A stretch of 64,000 nucleotides of DNA from an uncultured Alphaproteobacteria bacterium. GTDB taxonomy: Bacteria > Pseudomonadota > Alphaproteobacteria > RF32 > CAG-239. The translations under genes and the position numbers were made by a program. Positions 51,636-60,701 of this stretch are shown piece by piece (within the stretch, counting starts at the first letter, position 1; the number at the start of each line of letters is the position of its first letter). The stretch is taken from positions 62,001 through 126,000 of the forward strand of contig CAJTJB010000004.1 in NCBI GenBank assembly GCA_910576955.1, in the 5' to 3' direction. The notes beneath the pieces were generated by a model, which searched no databases, had not been told where the DNA came from, and saw only the letters and a list, made by a program, of their open reading frames with translations.

Positions 51636-53603
51636 TTACCGGCCGGTGTTTTGTGTGACATAGGCGAAAGCGTTTGCAGATTGTATGTTATCGGTGTAGA
51701 TGATTTTGCCCTGCCAGTCTTTGGAAATGTTAATATGACTGTCTTCTTGTTGCAGTTGGTTTTTAAAGGTAAGGATTTTGACGGAAGAAAGGTCGGTGCC
51801 GAATAAATTTACTTTATTGCACATAGAAACATCTAAATCGGCGGAGAAGTTTTTGCAGTGGGATAAATTAACATCAGCGCCTTCTTTGAACTTCAGGGAT
51901 ATGACGGAAGAAAGGTCGGTGTCGAATAAATCTACTTTAATGCACATTGAAACGTCTAAATCTGCAGGAAAGTCTTCGCATTCGCTTAAAATAATTTCTG
52001 CACCTTCTTTGAACTTTAGGGATTTGACGGAAGAAAGGCAGGTGTTGGATAAATTTACTTTATTGCACATAGAAACATCTAAATCCGTGGGAAGTATACA
52101 TTCGCTCAACTTAACTTCTGCACTTTCTTTGAACTTTAACGATTTGACGGAAGAAAGGTAGGTGTTGGATAAATCAACTTTATTGCACATAGAAACATCT
52201 AAATCCTCGGGGAGGAACATGCATTCTCTTAAATCAACTTCTGCACCTTCTTTGAACTTTAACGATTTAACGGAAGAAAGGTCGGTGTCGAATAAATCTA
52301 CTTTAATGCACATCGAAACATCTAAATCCTCGGGGAGTATACATTCGCTCAACTTAACTTCTGCATCTTCTTTGAATTTCAGGGTTTTGATGGAAGAAAG
52401 GTCGGTGTTGAATAAATATACTTCATTGCACATCGAAACATCTAAATCCTCGGGGAAATTTTCGCAGCCGCTTAAATTAACTACTGCACCTTCTTTAAAC
52501 TTCAGGGATTTGAATTGCGAGAGGTCAGCGCCGGATAAATTTATTGTACTGTATATCGACACATCTAAATCCGGTGGGAGGTTTTCGCAGCCGCATAAAA
52601 TAACTGCTGCACCCTCTTTGAATTCTAGGGATTTTATGGAAGAAAGGTTGGTGCCGGATAAATCTACTTCATTGCACATAGACACATCTAAATCCTCGGG
52701 GAGGTTTTGGCATCTGCTTAAATCAACTTCTGCACTTTTTTTGAACTTTAGCGATTTGAATTGCGAGAGGTCGGTGTTGGATAAATCTACTATGTCACAC
52801 ATCGAAACATCTAAATCAGCAGGGAGGTTTTGGCAGTAGGATAAATTGACTTTTGCGCCTTTTTTGAATTTTAGGGATTTAACGGAGGAAAGGTCGGTGT
52901 AGGATAAATCTACTATGTCACACATCGAAACATCTAAATCCGCAGGGAGATTTTCGCAGCTGCTTAAATTAACTTCAGCGCCTTCTTTGAACTTCAGGGA
53001 TTTGACGCTTGAAAGGTCGGAGTTGTATAAATCTACTTTGTCGCACATTGAAACGTCTAAATCTGCAGGAAAGTCTTCGCATTCGCTTAAAATAATTTCT
53101 GCACCTTCTTTGAATTTGAGCGATTTGACGAAAAAAAAGTCGGTGTTGGATAAATTTACTGCATCATTTATGAAGATTAGGTTTGAGTCTCTGGGATATT
53201 GCGAAATATCCGGCTCTTTATCCGTAGTGATGATGGCGGCGATTTGGTTAGCGGCGGAAGCGTAGACGATGCTGCTTTTCTTGTCTTCGGTGTAATCATA
53301 GTTGAGAATATTATTGAGCTTGTCTTCGAAACCGTTTGTTATGGAGAGTTTTTTGCCGAGGATTATGTTCTCTGTTGGTTGTTCGCGATGGTCGAACGCG
53401 GAGAGGATTATTTCTTTGTAATCGGCTTGATTTGGTTGCTCGGCAATGAGCTGCAGGGTGTCGCAGATGTTCTTTTTGTGGTTAGTCATCGTCAGGATTT
53501 CGCGGGCGACCTCAGGGGTAAATTCTTTTTCACCGCGTTTATAGGGGCGGAGAAAGTTTTCGGTGCGGAGCGGGTTTTGCGGGGTGGTGATTTCGATGAA
53601 CAT
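51636..53603 (-). CDS. Repeat protein with 41-residue leucine-rich-like units, 655 aa (paralogue 1)
   Basis: Not a family I can name. Start at ATG 53603 (MFIEITTPQNPLR) behind AGGAG. Residues 1-150 are a helical N-terminal domain (YKRGEKEFTPEVAREIL, NHKKNICDTLQLIAEQ, SAFDHREQP). From about 165 to 625 there are 11 full units of about 41 residues with the pattern VDLSxTDLSSVKSLKFKEGA then EVNLSxCxNLPADLDVSMCx: two short strands per unit with regularly spaced Leu, Val and Cys. This suggests a solenoid related to leucine-rich or pentapeptide-type repeats. The C-terminus is DWQGKIIYTDNIQSANAF. The DNA repeat period is 123 bp, occasionally 120. There is no signal peptide. Protein-protein binding is inferred; a host- or phage-directed role is possible. 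Confidence 0.75.
   Translation of the reverse strand: MFIEITTPQNPLRTENFLRPYKRGEKEFTPEVAREILTMTNHKKNICDTLQLIAEQPNQADYKEIILSAFDHREQPTENIILGKKLSITNGFEDKLNNILNYDYTEDKKSSIVYASAANQIAAIITTDKEPDISQYPRDSNLIFINDAVNLSNTDFFFVKSLKFKEGAEIILSECEDFPADLDVSMCDKVDLYNSDLSSVKSLKFKEGAEVNLSSCENLPADLDVSMCDIVDLSYTDLSSVKSLKFKKGAKVNLSYCQNLPADLDVSMCDIVDLSNTDLSQFKSLKFKKSAEVDLSRCQNLPEDLDVSMCNEVDLSGTNLSSIKSLEFKEGAAVILCGCENLPPDLDVSIYSTINLSGADLSQFKSLKFKEGAVVNLSGCENFPEDLDVSMCNEVYLFNTDLSSIKTLKFKEDAEVKLSECILPEDLDVSMCIKVDLFDTDLSSVKSLKFKEGAEVDLRECMFLPEDLDVSMCNKVDLSNTYLSSVKSLKFKESAEVKLSECILPTDLDVSMCNKVNLSNTCLSSVKSLKFKEGAEIILSECEDFPADLDVSMCIKVDLFDTDLSSVISLKFKEGADVNLSHCKNFSADLDVSMCNKVNLFGTDLSSVKILTFKNQLQQEDSHINISKDWQGKIIYTDNIQSANAFAYVTQNTGR
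51780..53160 (-). repeat. Coding tandem repeat, 123 bp period
   Basis: The anchor AACATCTAAATC-type recurs at 51828, 51951 and 52074 (period 123) and then 52194 (period 120). Unit copies are close enough to recombine, so repeat number is expected to vary between strains. Confidence 0.85.
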
Positions 53604-54035
53604 TGGGTTGTTACTCCTGTTGGTTGAGATTGCCACGGCAACAAGTTGCCTCGCAATGACTATAAAGTAGGATAGCATATTTTTGAGAGGATTGCAAGGG
53701 GGGTGTTTTAGATTGTTCTTGGTGTGGGAGATTGTGGAGCTTTTTTGTGAGTCATTGCGAGCGAATGTAATGAGTGTGGCAATCTTTGGAGAGTATGGAG
53801 TGGGTAAGTGTGCTGGCGCATTTGTTTGTGGATTGCTTCAGTTGCTGCCTTACGGAGCACTTCGCAATGACTAGAAGGGGAGGAGGAGGTTTGCAACGGG
53901 GGTTTCCCCTTCCCGCGGAGGAAGGGGGTAGGGGATGGGGAGGATATGGAGGCGTTTGCGGCGGGAGATCCCTTGACTCGGGCTGCAAAGCAGGCAGCCC
54001 GAGAGGGATGACGGGTAAAAAAGGGGGAATGGGAA
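53604..54035. repeat. Repeats (F, E, B) between the two paralogues
   Basis: F units at 53620-53662, 53747-53785 and 53825-53872; an E unit at 53900-53945; a variant B unit at 53963-54012 with CGGGCTGCAAAGCAGGCAGC, the same variant as at 30152. No gene is supported. Confidence 0.7.
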
Positions 54036-55382
54036 TTATTTGATGCGGGTATTGATTTTGTGTAATAGCGCAGAGAAAATGGAGATTTTATCGGTGTAGA
54101 TGATTTTGCCCTGCCAATCGTCGGGGAGGCGAACGCGGGAAACCAGTTGCTGCCGTTTGTTTTTGAACTTGACAGAACGGACGGTGCTGAAGTCGCAGCC
54201 ATCTAACCATATTTTATCGCACATCGAAAAATCTAAATCAGCAGGGAGGTTGCGGCAAACGGATAATTTAGCTTGTGCGCCTTTTTTGAATTTCAGGGAT
54301 TTGACGCTGGAAAGGTCGGTGTAGGAAAAATCTACAAAGTTGCACCCCGTAAGGTCTAAATCCGCAGAGAAATTCTTGCAGAAGCATAATCTGGCGTCCG
54401 CGCCGTCGTCGATCTTGAGGGACTTGATGTTGGAAAAGTCGTTGTGGGATAAATCTGCCGTGCAGTTCATCGGAACTTCCAAATTTGCAGGGAGGTTTCG
54501 GCAACCGGATAAATTGACTGTTGCGCCTTCTTTGAACTTTAACGATTTGATGGAAGAAAGGTCGGTGTCGGATAAATTTATATAGTCGCACATCGAAACA
54601 TCTAAATCAGCAGGGAGGTTTTGGCAGTAGGATAAATTGACTTTTGCGCCTTTTTTGAATTTCAGGGATTTGACGGTAGAAAGGTCGGCGTAGGATAAAT
54701 CTACTATGTCACACATCGAAACATCTAAATCTGCAGGGAGATTCTTGCAGTTGTATAAATTGACTTCTGCGTCTTTTTTGAATTTTAGGGATTTAACGGT
54801 GGAAAGGTCGGTGTGGGATAAATTAACTTTCTGGCACATCGAAACATCTAAATCCGCGGGGAGGTTTTTGCAGCTGCTTAAATTAACTCTTGCCCCCTCG
54901 GTGAACTTGATGGATTTGATTTTCGAGAGGTCTTGATTAGGTATTTCCACTGAATAGCATGTGCAGAACAAAGGGGTGTTATGGATGTCTGCGATGTATG
55001 GTTCTTCATGTATGCGGACATGGAGGGCAATTTCTTTGGTGGCAGAGGCGTAGATATTTCGCACGGGAATGTTGTTAAGGAGGGCATTCAGCTCGTTTTC
55101 AAAGCCGTGCGAGGCGGCGAGCTTTTTGCCGAGCAGGAGGTTGTCGGCTGGTTGTTCGCGATGGTCGAATGCGGCAAGGATGATGTCTTTATATTGTGCT
55201 TGCTCTTCTTTGGGGAGGGAGGCGATAAGCTCGAGCGTGTCATAGATGTTCTTTTTGTGGTTCGTGGATTGGAGGAGTTGATAGGCTGCATCGGGGGTAA
55301 AGGGTTTCTCGCCGCGCTTGTAGGGGCGGAGGGTGTTTTCTAGGCGGAGCGGGTTTTGCGGGGTGGTGATTTCGATGAACAT
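54036..55382 (-). CDS. Repeat protein with 41-residue leucine-rich-like units, 448 aa (paralogue 2)
   Basis: Paralogue of the protein at 51636-53603. Both begin MFIEITTPQNPLR, share YKRGEK.FTP and NHKKNI.DTL.LIA in the N-terminal domain, and end with DWQGKIIYTD plus a different short tail (KISIFSALLHKINTRIK here). This one has only about six units, several of them more diverged (NLEVPMNCTADLSHNDFSNI, DLDLTGCNFVDFSYTDLSSV). The start is ATG 55382 behind AGGAG at 7 bases. Tandem duplication followed by expansion of the repeat array in paralogue 1 is the simplest history. Function unknown; no signal peptide. Confidence 0.75.
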   Translation of the reverse strand: MFIEITTPQNPLRLENTLRPYKRGEKPFTPDAAYQLLQSTNHKKNIYDTLELIASLPKEEQAQYKDIILAAFDHREQPADNLLLGKKLAASHGFENELNALLNNIPVRNIYASATKEIALHVRIHEEPYIADIHNTPLFCTCYSVEIPNQDLSKIKSIKFTEGARVNLSSCKNLPADLDVSMCQKVNLSHTDLSTVKSLKFKKDAEVNLYNCKNLPADLDVSMCDIVDLSYADLSTVKSLKFKKGAKVNLSYCQNLPADLDVSMCDYINLSDTDLSSIKSLKFKEGATVNLSGCRNLPANLEVPMNCTADLSHNDFSNIKSLKIDDGADARLCFCKNFSADLDLTGCNFVDFSYTDLSSVKSLKFKKGAQAKLSVCRNLPADLDFSMCDKIWLDGCDFSTVRSVKFKNKRQQLVSRVRLPDDWQGKIIYTDKISIFSALLHKINTRIK

Positions 55383-55861
55383 TTTTTGCTCCTTATTTTG
55401 CTTTATGTTTTCACCCTCACCCATCCTCACTTGCTTCGTAAGTGTTGCGTTATTCGCAACACTAACTTCGCTTCGGTCAAGCCAACTCTAAACTCCCTTT
55501 GTTGCTTTTACAAGCAAGTCGTTCGTTAAGAGTTGCTATTGCTCTCGGCAAAAACAACACACCGTGTTGTTTTTATCCTGCGGGCCCTCTCAAGAGGGAG
55601 GGGGGGATATAAAGATGGTTGGTTGTCCCCATCCCCCTTACCCCTTCCTCCGGGGAAGGGGAGGTTGAGGATGAATTGTTGTTAGGAGTATGATAGCATA
55701 CTTGTGTGGGGATTGCAAGGGATTTGTTGTTTATGAGTCATTGGGAGGGATGGGGAGGGATCGACTATAGGCTATATCGCGTTTTAAGGAGATGTTAAGA
55801 AGTTGTGGGTTACTGTTTAAAAAAGTTGTAACCAAATTTCGGGCGGGGTAGCTTACCTTTT
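55383..55861. repeat. Repeats (E, D) upstream of amiC
   Basis: The D element at 55424-55582 sits between halves of an E unit, followed by another E unit at 55625-55665. The last 150 bases before amiC are unique sequence in which no clear promoter can be named. Confidence 0.7.
55424..55582 (+). mobile_element. Family D 159 bp element, copy D2
   Basis: Reads TCCTCACTTGCTTCGTAAG ... TATCCTGCG. By eye it is identical over its full length to the copy at 61188-61346, which points to recent movement or gene conversion. Confidence 0.75.
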
Positions 55862-57043
55862 ATGATGAAAATGAACTTCGGACATATAAAAAATATTTTG
55901 ATGGCGGGAATGCTCGCGCTGGCGCTGTGCGTTTTGTCTGCTGCGGGTGCGTCGGCTGCGAACGTGATTAAAGATATTCGCGTTGGGCAGCAAAATGACG
56001 GTATCCGCATTGTATTGGACGGGGCGGAAAAGTTTGATTATGACGCCTTTTTGCTCTCTTCGCCGAATCGGCTGGTGATTGATGTCAAAAATGCAACCCT
56101 GCCGAAAACGCCGAATGTGCCCGCAAATAAAATTATTACCGGTTTTCGCAGCGGCGATTTGGCAAGCGTGAAAGGTAAACGGCTCGTTTTTACCTTAAAT
56201 GGCGATGTGAATATTAAGAAGAAATTTGCGCTTGAGCCGAACGCGGCGCAGAAGAGCTGGCGTTTGGTGCTGGATTTGAGTACGCAGGGGTTTGGCGTGC
56301 CGTCGGGCAATGTTTCAACCAAAGCCACGATGGCAGGGAATGCGCGGCGGCAAAAAATCGTGGTGCTTGACCCCGGTCACGGCGGCAAAGACCCCGGTGC
56401 TATCGGACGCTCGTTTAAAACTTATGAGAAAAACATTACTCTCTCAATGGGGCAGGAGCTGAAACGCCAGCTCGAATCGAAAGGCTTTAAAGTGTATATG
56501 ACGCGCTCAACCGACATCTTTATCCCGCTGCGCAAACGGGTGGATATCGCGCGCCGCTACCACGCAGACCTCTTTATCAGTCTGCACGCGGACAGTACCT
56601 TAAACCGCAAAGCACAGGGGCTTTCCATCTACACCCTTTCTGAAACGGCGTCCGACAAAGAGGCTGCGGCGCTTGCCGAGCGTGAAAACAAAGCTGACAT
56701 TATCGACGGGCTCGATTTCTCTGACAATTCGCCCGAAATTAACGATGTGCTTATTTCCCTTTCGCAAAACGACAGCCGCAATAAATCTTCTAAATTTGCC
56801 GGTTATGTGGTGGACGATATGAAAAAGCAGGTTAAGCTTGTCAGCAATGCGCATAAATTTGCCGGCTTTGCGGTGCTTAAAGCGCCGGATATTCCCTCCG
56901 TTTTGCTGGAAATGGGCTATCTTTCCAACTATTCCGAAGAAAAATATCTCCGCCAGCCGTCGTATCGGAAAAAGCTTGCCGAGGCAATGAGCCGCGCGGT
57001 GGTGAGGTATTTTAAAGACCCCGAAGTTGCCTCCTCTATATAG
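55862..57043 (+). CDS. amiC: N-acetylmuramoyl-L-alanine amidase, Amidase_3 with AMIN domain
   Basis: A periplasmic amidase that splits septal peptidoglycan during daughter cell separation. Residues 1-32 form a signal peptide (..LSAAGASA). The AMIN domain (35-140, IKDIRVGQQNDGIRIVLDG) targets the septum. The Amidase_3 domain has zinc ligands H173 (LDPGHGGKDPG), E189 (TYEKNI) and H242 (SLHADS), and the catalytic Glu in VLLEMGYLSN. The helix that blocks the active site in autoinhibited enzymes may lie in the insert DIIDGLDFSDNSPEINDVL, so activation by an EnvC/NlpD-type LytM factor is plausible; the M23 protein at 36995 is a candidate. The length is 393 aa. The start has only a weak ribosome site. 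Confidence 0.93.
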   Translation: MMKMNFGHIKNILMAGMLALALCVLSAAGASAANVIKDIRVGQQNDGIRIVLDGAEKFDYDAFLLSSPNRLVIDVKNATLPKTPNVPANKIITGFRSGDLASVKGKRLVFTLNGDVNIKKKFALEPNAAQKSWRLVLDLSTQGFGVPSGNVSTKATMAGNARRQKIVVLDPGHGGKDPGAIGRSFKTYEKNITLSMGQELKRQLESKGFKVYMTRSTDIFIPLRKRVDIARRYHADLFISLHADSTLNRKAQGLSIYTLSETASDKEAAALAERENKADIIDGLDFSDNSPEINDVLISLSQNDSRNKSSKFAGYVVDDMKKQVKLVSNAHKFAGFAVLKAPDIPSVLLEMGYLSNYSEEKYLRQPSYRKKLAEAMSRAVVRYFKDPEVASSI

Positions 57044-57049
57044 GGGGAT

Positions 57050-57215
57050 GTGCTAAAATACGGTCAGTGGCAGCGCCACGGGCAACAAAGCCCAATCCCC
57101 TCCCTTATGTACCGATTTTGTACACCGCAGTCGGGGATTTGACGATAGCACCGCACTTTATCCCACCCATTGCAACGCAGGGCTTTGCCCTGCTTTTTGT
57201 TGGGGCTCACTTACA
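57050..57215 (+). repeat. Family A/C composite after amiC, copy A6
   Basis: GTGCTAAAATACGGTCA, a GTGGCAGCGCCACGGGCAAC C core, TTATGTACCGATTTTGTACACC in two halves, and GACGATAGCACCGCACTTTATC as the closing arm, which is shared with the copy after the second permease (60205-60330). Confidence 0.65.
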
Positions 57216-57543
57216 AAATTTTCCTCTGTTAAATGGGGGAGTCTTTTTTTGAGGGGGGAGGTATAAGGATGAGTTTGTTGTCACCCTCTCCTGTCCTCTC
57301 CCCTCAAGGGAGAGGGACGCAGGAGGAGGGGAAGGGGGAGGATTTTGCTGTAAGGTGTCCCTCCCCCCTCGGCGGGGGAGGATAGGAGAGGGGGAGGGGT
57401 TTACATACCAAGATGTTAAAAAAATTTTGATTAGGGTTTATTTTTTAAGAACTTATGTTTATATTGGCAAAGAGATTCTTTGACTGTCGGTCAGCTGGCA
57501 GGGGAATGATGCTATTGAGATGTTTATTTGAGGGAGTTGGCGG
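57216..57543. repeat. Family E units and AT-rich upstream region of the permease pair
   Basis: E units at about 57285-57320 and 57355-57400. The remaining 140 bases are AT-rich and should carry the permease promoter; I see no riboswitch-like structure. Confidence 0.6.
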
Positions 57544-58860
57544 ATGATTTTCGGGCTGTCTAAAGCTGTGATTGCCAGTGTGATTTTGGTGCTGTCGTAT
57601 GCGGTGTTGTTTTCGGAAAAATTAAACCGCGCGGTGGTGGTGCTTTTAGGCTCGGCGGTAATGATTCTTTTGGGAGTGCTCTCTTACGACCAAGCAATTA
57701 AAGGTGTGGATTTTAATACCATCGCTCTTTTAATCGGGATGATGATTATGGTCGGCATTATGGAGAAATCCGGCGCGTTCCAGTTTGCGGCGGTGGCGTC
57801 GGCAAAGCTCGTGAAGGCTAATCCGCGCGGCATTCTTGCCGTTTTGGGCGTGGTGACGGCGGTGCTTTCCGCATTTTTGGACAATGTGACGACCGTTCTC
57901 CTCATCGTCCCGGTGACGATAGAAATTACCCGTAAGCTCAAAATTAAGCCGTATCCCTTTCTTTTAATGGAGATTTTTTCCTCCAACATCGGCGGCACGG
58001 CAACGCTTATCGGTGATCCGCCGAATATCCTCATCGGCGGAGCGGTCGGGCTCGGCTTTACGGATTTCTTAAAAGAATTATCGCTGTTGGTGGTTATCTG
58101 CCTTATCGCGCTGATTATCGTTTTTGACCTGTTTTTCGGGCGCAAAATGACGGCGTCGGCAGCGGCGAAAAAAGAAGTGATGAACATTAACGAATATGAC
58201 TGTATTACGAACTTTCCGCTGTTGTGGAAGTCGCTTGCGGTGTTGGTGGCGGTTATCTCGGGGTTTGTGGCGGGCGAGCATTTTCATATCGCAAACGGAA
58301 CAATAGCTCTGTTTGGCGCGGCGGTGCTGCTTGCGCTTTATACGCACGGTTTGGAGCATTCGGAGCGCGACAAGCGGGTGGAAGATGCGTTTTCACTCGT
58401 GGATTGGACGACCATCTTTTTCTTTACGGGGCTGTTTGCGCTGGTGTATGGTTTGGAAGTGACGGGCGTGTTGGAGATGCTGGGGCACAAGGCGCTGTTG
58501 CTCGTGGACGGGAGCATTAAAAAAGCGGCGTTTCTCATTCTCTGGGCTTCGGCGGTGCTGTCAGCGGCGATTGACAATATTCCGTTTGTGGCAACGATGA
58601 TTCCGCTGATTAAGACGATGGAAGAAAGCCTTGGCGGACGCGAGGCGGTGATGCCGGTCTGGTGGGCGCTTTCCATCGGCTCGTGTTTCGGCGGCAACGG
58701 CTCGCTGATTGCGGCGTCGGCAAACGTTATCGTTGCGGGAATTGCCGCGCGCGAGGGGCACGCGTTGAATTTTCTCAAATTTTTGCTCTGGGGATTGCCG
58801 GTGATGCTCACCTCGATTGCGATTGCCTCGGCTTATTTATATGTGGTTCATTTTATGTAA
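57544..58860 (+). CDS. SLC13/ArsB-NhaD superfamily permease (paralogue 1)
   Basis: An integral membrane transporter of 438 aa with about 11-12 helices. The two hairpin motifs of the ion transporter superfamily are clear: SAFLDNVTTVLLIVPVTIEITRKL and FSSNIGGTATLIGDPPNILIG in the first half, and SAAIDNIPFVATMIPLIKTM and SCFGGNGSLIAASANVIVAGIA in the second. These Asn/Asp-rich hairpins bind Na+ or H+ and the substrate. The sequence is nearest in type to the ArsB/P-protein/NhaD group, so Na+/H+ exchange or organic anion transport are both possible. The start ATG 57544 follows GGGAG. A paralogue starts 11 bases after its stop. Confidence 0.85.
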   Translation: MIFGLSKAVIASVILVLSYAVLFSEKLNRAVVVLLGSAVMILLGVLSYDQAIKGVDFNTIALLIGMMIMVGIMEKSGAFQFAAVASAKLVKANPRGILAVLGVVTAVLSAFLDNVTTVLLIVPVTIEITRKLKIKPYPFLLMEIFSSNIGGTATLIGDPPNILIGGAVGLGFTDFLKELSLLVVICLIALIIVFDLFFGRKMTASAAAKKEVMNINEYDCITNFPLLWKSLAVLVAVISGFVAGEHFHIANGTIALFGAAVLLALYTHGLEHSERDKRVEDAFSLVDWTTIFFFTGLFALVYGLEVTGVLEMLGHKALLLVDGSIKKAAFLILWASAVLSAAIDNIPFVATMIPLIKTMEESLGGREAVMPVWWALSIGSCFGGNGSLIAASANVIVAGIAAREGHALNFLKFLLWGLPVMLTSIAIASAYLYVVHFM

Positions 58861-58871
58861 AGGTTTAACGA

Positions 58872-60203
58872 ATGGCGGTTACGGACTTGATTTTGGGTGT
58901 TTCTCCGCAGACGGTGGCGTTGGCGGCGATGGGGATTTGCTACCTTTTGCTCTTTACGGAAAAAATGAACCGCGCTGTGGTGACGGTGGCGCTTGCCGCA
59001 TTGCTCGTTATGCTCGGCGTGTTGTCGCAACAGGCGGCGATTGCGGCGATTGACTTCAACACTATTTCCCTTTTGGCGGGGATGATGGTTATCATTAACG
59101 TGGCGGAGCGCTCGGGGATGTTTCAATATGTCGCCATCTGGGGGGCAAAGCGGGTGCGTGCGCATCCGGTTGGCATTATGGTTGTGCTGGCGGTGGTAAC
59201 GGGCGTTTTCTCGGCGTTTTTGGACAATGTGACAACAGTTCTCCTCATCGTTCCGGTGACGATGCAGATTACGCGTAAGCTTGAGGTTAATCCGTATCCG
59301 TATCTTTTAATCAATATTTTTGCTTCAAACATCGGGGGAACGGCAACGCTTATCGGCGACCCGCCGAACATTCTTATCGGCTCGGCGCTCGGGCTGTCGT
59401 TTACAGACTTTTTGTTTCATCTTGCGCCAGTGGTGCTGGCGATTATGGCGGCGCTTATCTGGATGTTTGTGCATTTTTGGGGCGCGTCTTTGGTGGCGCC
59501 GATGAAAAACCGCGCGCTCGTTATGGGGATTAACGAAAAAGACGCGATTACGGACTTTACGCTTTTATATAAAGCGCTCGGCGTGTTGGGCGCGGTGATT
59601 GCCGGGTTTACGATTGCCGAGCATATCGGGCTTGAAAACGGCTTTATTGCGCTGTTTGGCGCGGCGGTGATGCTCCTCTTGTATACTTTCCGTGTGCCGC
59701 ACGCCGAGAGCGACGAGAAAGTCGAGGATGTGCTGAACCACGTGGACTGGACGACTATCTTTTTCTTTACCGGCTTGTTTGTGATTGTCGGGGCGCTGGA
59801 GCATACGGGATTTTTGCAGGAAGTCGGCGATTATCTGGTGAAAGTGACCGGCGGGAGCATTCAAAAGAGCGTGTATGTGATTTTGGGCGTGTCGGCGGTG
59901 TTTTCAGCAATGGTCGATAATATTCCGTTTGTGGCAACGATGATTCCGACGCTTAAAGCGATGGAAGAATCGCTTGGCGGGCGCGAGGCGATGATGCCGG
60001 TGTGGTGGTCGCTTTCGCTCGGCGCTTGCTTGGGCGGCAACGGAACGCTTATCGGTGCGTCGGCAAACGTTATCGTTGCGGGAATTGCCGCACGCGAGGG
60101 ACACCCCATCAGCTTTTTGCGCTTTCTTATCTGGTCGATACCGGTGATGGTGATGAGTGTGGTAATAGCGGGGGTATTTCTCTATCTAGAATACTTCTTG
60201 TGA
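58872..60203 (+). CDS. SLC13/ArsB-NhaD superfamily permease (paralogue 2)
   Basis: A tandem paralogue of the preceding permease, 443 aa, with the same motifs: SAFLDNVTTVLLIVPVTMQI, FASNIGGTATLIGDPPNILIG, SAMVDNIPFVATMIPTLKAM and ACLGGNGTLIGASANVIVAGI. The divergence between the two is moderate and spread over the whole length, so the duplication is not recent, while the hairpin motifs are kept, so both are probably active. The short spacing of 11 bases suggests one transcript. The two may form a heteromeric or functionally specialised pair, which is an inference. Confidence 0.85.
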   Translation: MAVTDLILGVSPQTVALAAMGICYLLLFTEKMNRAVVTVALAALLVMLGVLSQQAAIAAIDFNTISLLAGMMVIINVAERSGMFQYVAIWGAKRVRAHPVGIMVVLAVVTGVFSAFLDNVTTVLLIVPVTMQITRKLEVNPYPYLLINIFASNIGGTATLIGDPPNILIGSALGLSFTDFLFHLAPVVLAIMAALIWMFVHFWGASLVAPMKNRALVMGINEKDAITDFTLLYKALGVLGAVIAGFTIAEHIGLENGFIALFGAAVMLLLYTFRVPHAESDEKVEDVLNHVDWTTIFFFTGLFVIVGALEHTGFLQEVGDYLVKVTGGSIQKSVYVILGVSAVFSAMVDNIPFVATMIPTLKAMEESLGGREAMMPVWWSLSLGACLGGNGTLIGASANVIVAGIAAREGHPISFLRFLIWSIPVMVMSVVIAGVFLYLEYFL

Positions 60204-60204
60204 A

Positions 60205-60330
60205 AAACGTGCTAAATTACGGTCAAATCGCCGTGAGGAAGCCTGTCCGCCAATCCTCACGTACCTCTATGTACGCTGCGGTTGGCGGCAGGGCTCACGA
60301 CGATAGCACCGCAATTTATCGCATTTTTCT
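60205..60330 (+). repeat. Family A gene-end palindrome, copy A7
   Basis: AAAACGTGCTAAATTACGGTCA at the start, GCCGTGAGGAAGCC, the centre GTACCTCTATGTACGC, then GGCTCACGACGATAGCACCG and CAATTTATCGC as the closing arm. Confidence 0.75.
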
Positions 60331-60387
60331 ACTACAACAGCCGCGGATATGATTTTGGAGCATTTTTTTTAATTTTGAAAGGACTTT

Positions 60388-60657
60388 ATGATGAACGGAT
60401 TTGAAATTATCGGGTATTTGGCGGGGGTGTTTACGGCGTTTTGCTTTTTGCCGCAGAGTATTAAAACCCTCAAAACACGGCGCACGGAAGATATTTCGGC
60501 GCTCTCTTATACCATCTATACGCTGGGAATTGCCGGCTGGGTGGTTTACGGTTGGTATCTGAACTCTGTTCAGATGGTCGTGTTTAACCTGATTTCGCTC
60601 GTGTTTGCCGGTGCGATTTTGTCGGTGACACTGTATAATCTGAAAAAGCGCAAATAG
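60388..60657 (+). CDS. SemiSWEET-type sugar transporter (MtN3/PQ-loop), 89 aa
   Basis: A three-helix half transporter that works as a homodimer moving sugars across the inner membrane. The PQ motif is CFLPQSIKTLKTRRTEDIS after helix 1, followed by the conserved YTIYTLGIAGWVVYGWYLNS and the third helix VVFNLISLVFAGAILSVTLYNL. The length of 89 aa matches bacterial SemiSWEETs. The start follows GAAAGGA at 5 bases; the second Met is an alternative start. It is a single gene with a terminator hairpin directly behind it. The substrate cannot be told. Confidence 0.92.
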   Translation: MMNGFEIIGYLAGVFTAFCFLPQSIKTLKTRRTEDISALSYTIYTLGIAGWVVYGWYLNSVQMVVFNLISLVFAGAILSVTLYNLKKRK

Positions 60658-60658
60658 A

Positions 60659-60684
60659 AAATCCCCCTTGAAAGAGGGGGATTT
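60659..60684 (+). terminator. Bidirectional terminator between convergent genes
   Basis: AAATCCCCCT / AGGGGGATTT perfect 10 bp stem with a 6 base loop. It ends the SemiSWEET gene and the minus-strand gene at 60702. Confidence 0.75.
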
Positions 60685-60701
60685 GACTGAAGAGTTGCGG
60701 T

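Noticed and set aside
51778..53265. Long plus-strand frames opposite the 41-residue repeat protein
   Set aside because: They are shadows of the tandem repeats on the other strand; start sites and domains are on the minus strand.
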